Part shown: in pieces, positions 13,542 through 17,236 of the stretch
How positions within the stretch are numbered: the first letter of the stretch is position 1
Layout of the letters: each line of letters opens with the position of its first letter
Source of the DNA: Candidatus Heimdallarchaeota archaeon
Lineage (GTDB): Archaea; Asgardarchaeota; Heimdallarchaeia; Hodarchaeales; S146-22
DNA: 17,236 bases
Assembly (NCBI GenBank): GCA_015520535.1
Contig: WAPZ01000639.1
Coordinates: forward strand, 1 to 17,236
Direction: 5' to 3'
The notes under the pieces: generated by a model
Databases searched by the model: none
What the model saw: the letters and a program-made list of their open reading frames with translations, nothing else
Told to the model about the DNA's origin: nothing
Program-made: the position numbers and the translations under genes

Positions 13542-14612
13542 ATGAAGGCTACAATCGGCATATTTGGATCACATTCCGCAGAGGAAATAGGAGTTGCAGC
13601 AAAGTCTCATGGCTTTCGAACGGTTGTCGTATGTGAAAAAGGGCGTGAAAAACTCTATACTGTATATAATCGTCATTTATTTGACGAATATTTGATTTTA
13701 GATCGATTTCGTGATTTGTTATTGGATGAGAACCAGACTTTTTTGGAAGAGTTGGATACAATTTTTATACCGAATCGGAGTTTTGTAGTGTATTGTGGGT
13801 ATGAGCAGATTGAACGGAAATTCCGCGTGCCACTGTATGGTAATCGCTATGTATTAAAAATAGAAGAGCGAAAAATTGATAAAAATCAGTATTGGCTGAT
13901 GGAACAAGCAAATATAAGGTACCCACGATTATTTAAGCCTAATGAGATAGATCGTTTAGTCGTAGCAAAAACACAGCAAAAAGATCGGCCGTTAGAGCGA
14001 GCTTTTTTTTATGCTACTTCACCGGAGGAGTTTTATCAAAAGGGTAACGAAATGGTTCGTCGTGGGCTCATAACGCAAGAGGAATTAGATAACTGTGTTA
14101 TCGAAGAGTTCATTGTTGGACCGCGCTTTAATGCAAATTTTCATGCTTATGGCTTAGAAGATATTTTTGGTCGTTTGGATTTTGCGGGTTTTGATGATCG
14201 TATTCAAACTAATTTAAGTGGAATATTAAATTTGCCAGCTCGTGACCAATTGAAGCTTCAAATACCAGTGACCAATGAAGAAGTTGGTCATAAAGGTGTT
14301 ACCATGCGAGAGTCAAAAAAACCCTTAGTTTATGAAGCTGCAGAAAAATTTTTGGATGCGGTTGAAGAACATTTTCCCCCGAAGATGATTGGATCTTTTT
14401 CTTTACAAGGGGCCATTACTCCCGAGTCAGAATTTGTGATTTTTGATATTTCGCCTCGTGTTCCCGGGTCTCCATGTATAGGCCCTACCAGTCCCGAAAT
14501 GAGGCGTTTATCATTAAAACATCGCGTAAAAATAGAATCCTTATTAGATTTAAGCATGATAGAAATAGAAAAAGCGTTAGAATTAAATCGACTCTCGGAG
14601 ATTACAACCTGA
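13542..14612 (+). CDS. purP: Formate-dependent FAICAR synthetase (PurP)
   Basis: This ATP-grasp ligase converts AICAR, formate and ATP to FAICAR, the archaeal folate-independent step near the end of IMP synthesis. The 356-aa length matches PurP (~360). The N-terminal preATP-grasp part starts MKATIGIFGSHSAEEIGVAAK. The segment VIEEFIVGPRFNANFHAY lies mid-protein. The C-terminal ATP-grasp metal-binding part shows FDISPRVPGSPCIGPTSPE, with conserved acidic and Arg residues. ATG 13542 is chosen because GAGGGGAT lies 8 nt upstream; in-frame TTG 13521 and ATG 13524 are further from any SD. It is a single-gene unit between a TATA box and a T7 tract (14634 on), convergent with the histone gene. Archaea often hold paralogues with unclear roles, so this could be one of them. 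Confidence 0.9.
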   Translation: MKATIGIFGSHSAEEIGVAAKSHGFRTVVVCEKGREKLYTVYNRHLFDEYLILDRFRDLLLDENQTFLEELDTIFIPNRSFVVYCGYEQIERKFRVPLYGNRYVLKIEERKIDKNQYWLMEQANIRYPRLFKPNEIDRLVVAKTQQKDRPLERAFFYATSPEEFYQKGNEMVRRGLITQEELDNCVIEEFIVGPRFNANFHAYGLEDIFGRLDFAGFDDRIQTNLSGILNLPARDQLKLQIPVTNEEVGHKGVTMRESKKPLVYEAAEKFLDAVEEHFPPKMIGSFSLQGAITPESEFVIFDISPRVPGSPCIGPTSPEMRRLSLKHRVKIESLLDLSMIEIEKALELNRLSEITT

Positions 14613-14633
14613 GTTCCTAAAAATCTATTATGG

Positions 14634-14648
14634 TTTTTTTATTTTTTC
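14634..14648 (+). terminator. T-rich terminator after purP
   Basis: TTTTTTTATTTTTTC lies 21 nt after the purP stop, between purP and the convergent histone gene. Confidence 0.5.
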
Positions 14649-14667
14649 TTGGTCAATAACGAAGGTT

Positions 14668-14898
14668 TTAGAGCGTGTCACGCTTAAGAACCATTTTAGC
14701 CGCTAAAATGATATCATCTTCATTGAGGCGTTTTCCATCTCTTGCTAGCATCAATTCGATTGCCTTTTGTGCAATTTCTGTGCCTAGGTTTTCAAGGATA
14801 TCGCGTAGTTTAGTGACGGCTTGAAGTGAAACCGTGTGAGCGTTTTGTTGGGCTTTTCTAATGAGACGATCGATGGATGCGAGCGCAATTTCTGGCAT
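14668..14898 (-). CDS. Archaeal histone (HMf-like)
   Basis: This 76-aa histone-fold protein dimerises and wraps DNA. The fold reads helix 1 (IDRLIRKAQ, with R11 matching HMfB R10), the long helix 2 (LQAVTKLRDILENLGTEIAQKAIELMLAR), the loop DGKRLNEDD, and helix 3 (DIILAAKMVLKR). In the loop preceding helix 3, HMfB has RKT; here it is KRL, so the usual Arg-Thr pair is not present in standard form. The loop between helices 1 and 2 (QNAHTVS) is one or two residues longer than in HMfB and lacks its Arg. The C-terminus adds only a few residues (DTL), with no tail. ATG 14898 has GGTGA ~10 nt upstream. It is the last gene of a compact cluster, 32 nt behind the SSSCA1-type gene. Confidence 0.93.
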   Translation of the reverse strand: MPEIALASIDRLIRKAQQNAHTVSLQAVTKLRDILENLGTEIAQKAIELMLARDGKRLNEDDIILAAKMVLKRDTL

Positions 14899-14930
14899 TT
14901 TATTAACTCACCACTGCTATTTCCATATTT

Positions 14931-15308
14931 TTATTCTTTTGTTTCAGATTTTTGCTTTTCGTGTAAAGTTTCTATCTGAGAGATGACATAAAGTGTTTTG
15001 GAAAGAAGGTCTAATTGGTTTTCAATGTCTTCCATCGGAGTGTTTGCAATTTCTTGCGTTAAGTTATCAATTTTGCCGTAGAGGACATTTTTAAGCTGAT
15101 GGAGCACTTGCCGATGAAGAAGTTGGCTTTCCACTTCGATTTTTTCCTGGTCGTCTTTGACATAGATGACTTCGCGGTTACAGGAGCCACAGAAAATTTT
15201 GTCTCCTTTTTTAAATAAGGGAACATTACATTCGGGACATGTTTTATCGAGCATAGTAGCTCCGCTACGAAGCAGATGAGCTAGTTTTTTTGTGGTTTGT
15301 GGATCCAT
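14931..15308 (-). CDS. SSSCA1/ZNRD2 (autoantigen p27) family zinc protein
   Basis: The 125-aa product belongs to the Sjogren syndrome/scleroderma autoantigen 1 family, whose archaeal role is unknown. The N-terminal helix (MDPQTTKKLAHLLRSGATML) and the zinc ribbon C24/C27 (CPEC) plus C40/C43 (CGSC) in DKTCPECNVPLFKKGDKIFC are the diagnostic block. The rest is a helical, probably coiled-coil C-terminal region (about 55-120). ATG 15308 is preferred: GAGGT at 15317-15321 sits 8 nt upstream, within the end of the preceding gene. A TTG at 15317, overlapping that gene's stop, is the alternative. Tight spacing to the PRC-barrel gene upstream and the histone downstream indicates one transcript. Confidence 0.88.
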   Translation of the reverse strand: MDPQTTKKLAHLLRSGATMLDKTCPECNVPLFKKGDKIFCGSCNREVIYVKDDQEKIEVESQLLHRQVLHQLKNVLYGKIDNLTQEIANTPMEDIENQLDLLSKTLYVISQIETLHEKQKSETKE

Positions 15309-15313
15309 TTTAT

Positions 15314-15661
15314 TCAACCTCTTTGTGTATAGAATTTGATAAATTGTGAGATTTCATTTTTAATTTCTTTAATAATGGGGAGGATTTCATTAAAGTCAAT
15401 GGGTTCAGCAGCTTTATATGTGTTTGAAAGTTGAATTACAGAGCCGATACCGATGATATCTTCGATTGGTACAAAAAACTCGCTATTGAGTCCTTTAACA
15501 ACTAATTTAAGTTTTGCATTGGGTAATGTGAGCATTAGGCTTCTGACCACGCCTATGATATGGGAGCGGCTGTCGATTACGACTTTTCCAACTATTTTTC
15601 CCGGGATGTGACCGAATTCTAAAAGTTCAATATTTTCAATGGGTTTGCTCTCTTTAGGCAT
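15314..15661 (-). CDS. PRC-barrel domain protein
   Basis: The 115-aa product has an N-terminal PRC-barrel: strands in IPGKIVGKVVIDSRSHIIGV (the D-x-x-G-x-I/V core), then LKLVVKGLNSEFFVPIEDIIGIGSVIQL with the typical 'vp..dI..ig..i.l' end. A ~35-residue helical C-terminus follows (PIIKEIKNEISQFIKFY). Stand-alone PRC-barrels in archaea act as small beta-barrel adaptors. Some (CdpA/CdpB in haloarchaea, the CdvA barrel in TACK archaea) work in cell division, others have no known role. ATG 15659-15661 has AGGTC 7 nt upstream. Its stop lies 5 nt before the preferred SSSCA1 start, so the two are translationally linked. A division role would be inference only. Confidence 0.8.
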   Translation of the reverse strand: MPKESKPIENIELLEFGHIPGKIVGKVVIDSRSHIIGVVRSLMLTLPNAKLKLVVKGLNSEFFVPIEDIIGIGSVIQLSNTYKAAEPIDFNEILPIIKEIKNEISQFIKFYTQRG

Positions 15662-15734
15662 TAGTGTTGACCTATTTGTCTTTTATTTATCATTTCATTT
15701 ACATAGATTTGGTTTTCGCGTTAGAATGGTATTT

Positions 15735-17129
15735 TTAATGGATTTTAGGCGTTATTGGGATTGAAATTTGGGGTGATTTTTTTCGTACGGGCTTGTAAAC
15801 AATCTCTTCGACTTCAGCAATGACGTGGGTGGGAGTGACCTCGGTTACGGTAATAAAAGCTTTCGTTCCCAAAGGAAGTGGCTCATTCCACTGAATAAGG
15901 GTGGGAACATAAGCATAATTACGTGCAATATATTGATGCTTGTATTTTCCGATCTTATCGATTAAAACGATGCCTTTCCAGCCAATCCATTGCGAGTAAT
16001 GTTTTTTTGCGATTTCATCTTTTAGTTGACTTAGTTCTTTGCTTCTTTGTGCTTTGATGTGTGTTGGTACTTTATTTTTCATTTTTGCAGCTTCAGTTCC
16101 TGGTCGATCGGTATATTTTGATAGATTTACGATGGCGGGCTGAATTTCTTTTAGGAGCTCTATCGTAAGTTGATGATCATCGTCAGTTTCTCCAGGAAAA
16201 CCCGTGATGATATCAGTTGAAAGTGTAAATTCTGGAAAGTGGGCTCTGATTTTTTTGATCGTAGCTTTAAATTGTTCAATAGATCCACCACGACGCATTT
16301 TTCTTAATATTTTTTGGGAGCCGGTTTGAATAGGAATGTGAAGGAATTTAAAGACTTTGTTAGATTTCATGGCATCCAATAGTGGATCAATGATTTTGTA
16401 AAAGCCCCATGGTGTTCCCATACCAATTCGTAACCAAAAGTCACCGTTCATGTTGACAATATCACGAACTAGATCGGGTAAGTAATAGGGTTCACCGAAG
16501 TCACGCCCATATACTGCTGTATCTTGGCTTGTCAGCCATATTTCTTGGCATTGATTTATTAAATCATATTGAATTTCTTTTAATATCTCACCGGGTGTTC
16601 GGGATTTTAAGTGCCCTTTAACGTCTTTCACAATACAAAAACTGCATTTAGAAAGGCAGCCGCGATTTATTTCGACTATGCTAATGATTGGATTAATATA
16701 TACTTTTTGAATGTTCGGATTTTTTGTGAAATTCCTTCGTGGTTGAATATTAAAGATTGTTTTTCCGTTTTTTAGGAGTTGAAGAGTAATGTCGGGAACT
16801 GTATCTACGTAATCGGGATGGATTACACTGATGTTCTGGGTGGTCATGGTTTGTTGTTTTAGCCAATCCTCTAAAGCGATGGGAAGGCATCCGGTGACGA
16901 TGAGTGGTTTTTGGTGTGCAAGTTCTGTGATTCGACTTTTCATGCGATGTTCAGTGTTCTGTTTCACAATACAAGTATTAATTATTGTGAGATCAGCATC
17001 GGAAAGGTTTTGTGTGATTTCATAGCCATGACTCTTCATTATACCACGAATAAATTCGGAAATCGAGGCATTTGCGGAACAGCCATAATTTTCAATGTAG
17101 ACTTTTATTTTCTGTGTTGCCATGGGCAT
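15735..17129 (-). CDS. tRNA methylthiotransferase, CDKAL1/e-MtaB type
   Basis: This radical-SAM enzyme adds a methylthio group to t6A37 of ANN-decoding tRNAs. The 464-aa product has three parts. The N-terminal UPF0004 part holds its [4Fe-4S] ligands C17 (ENYGCSAN), C53 (NTCIV) and C81 (VTGCLP). The radical-SAM part has CLSKCSFC (C158, C162, C165). A C-terminal TRAM-like RNA-binding domain covers ~385-455. The NxGC variant 'YGCSAN' and the overall plan match the archaeal/eukaryotic branch rather than bacterial MiaB. ATG 17129 has GGAGT 8 nt upstream (17138-17142). AT boxes at 17182-17190 and 17216-17224 are possible promoters. The PRC-barrel gene follows after 73 nt on the same strand. Confidence 0.92.
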   Translation of the reverse strand: MPMATQKIKVYIENYGCSANASISEFIRGIMKSHGYEITQNLSDADLTIINTCIVKQNTEHRMKSRITELAHQKPLIVTGCLPIALEDWLKQQTMTTQNISVIHPDYVDTVPDITLQLLKNGKTIFNIQPRRNFTKNPNIQKVYINPIISIVEINRGCLSKCSFCIVKDVKGHLKSRTPGEILKEIQYDLINQCQEIWLTSQDTAVYGRDFGEPYYLPDLVRDIVNMNGDFWLRIGMGTPWGFYKIIDPLLDAMKSNKVFKFLHIPIQTGSQKILRKMRRGGSIEQFKATIKKIRAHFPEFTLSTDIITGFPGETDDDHQLTIELLKEIQPAIVNLSKYTDRPGTEAAKMKNKVPTHIKAQRSKELSQLKDEIAKKHYSQWIGWKGIVLIDKIGKYKHQYIARNYAYVPTLIQWNEPLPLGTKAFITVTEVTPTHVIAEVEEIVYKPVRKKSPQISIPITPKIH

Positions 17130-17236
17130 AAGTAATTACTCCGTTTTGCGATAACTCTCAAAATAGATGAGGCGAGTTTCCATATTTTTACTTCCAATTA
17201 CGATTTTTATTAAAGATATTTAAAAAACTTTTTAAA

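Noticed and set aside
17140..17187. A 15-codon ORF upstream of the methylthiotransferase on the minus strand
   Set aside because: Too short, with no SD or conservation evidence; stops close by upstream show that it is not the end of a longer gene.
1..17236. CRISPR arrays, insertion sequences, C/D box RNAs and long repeats
   Set aside because: Reading the intergenic regions on both strands showed no regularly spaced repeats, transposase motifs, terminal inverted repeats, or intergenic C-box plus D-box pairs.

Overview
This is a low-GC archaeal chromosome segment. The evidence is gene content: a histone, an LSm protein, L37e, an archaeal RNase P subunit (Rnp4), a formate-dependent FAICAR synthetase (PurP), an SSSCA1-type zinc protein, and three tRNA genes that each carry an intron at position 37/38 and an encoded CCA. 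Promoters look archaeal (AT-rich TATA boxes, often followed by GAGG/AGGTGAT-type Shine-Dalgarno sites) and many genes end in T-tracts. I cannot fix the phylum; an Asgard or other deep TACK-like lineage is plausible but is inference only.

Left part (1-4700): the 3' end of an unknown gene overlaps a 58-aa ORF by ATGA. Next come a metallophosphoesterase and a convergent small zinc-ribbon protein. tRNA-Gly(GCC), with a textbook bulge-helix-bulge intron, lies just upstream of rnp4-ubiD-ubiX. The compact UbiD plus UbiX fits the archaeal mevalonate route (anhydromevalonate phosphate decarboxylase plus its prenyl-FMN synthase). A solitary small protein with a class III prepilin-like leader follows, ending in a strong T-tract.

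Middle part (4731-9002, minus strand): an unknown polytopic membrane protein, a TrmJ-like tRNA 2'-O-methyltransferase, an APC-superfamily permease, and a tandem universal-stress-domain protein just upstream of the permease. The last two look like a split form of the APC-Usp fusions known in prokaryotes. Divergent from them is a large solitary DUF1156/COG1743 DNA methylase (9176-11881), the most accessory-looking gene of the window. No nuclease, helicase or ATPase partner lies beside it.

Right part (12000-17236): tRNA-Phe(GAA), L37e, LSm and tRNA-Glu(UUC), all on the minus strand. A lysine-rich 58-aa ORF and purP follow on the plus strand. The window closes with a compact minus-strand cluster: a CDKAL1/e-MtaB-type tRNA methylthiotransferase, a PRC-barrel protein, an SSSCA1 zinc protein and a histone.

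Most of the window is core informational and metabolic content. I see no CRISPR array, insertion sequence, integrase or clear new multi-gene defence system. The items most worth a second look are the solitary DUF1156 methylase and its start site, the orphan prepilin-like protein, the small ORFs absent from length-limited gene calls, the PRC/SSSCA1/histone cluster, and the irregular intron of tRNA-Phe.
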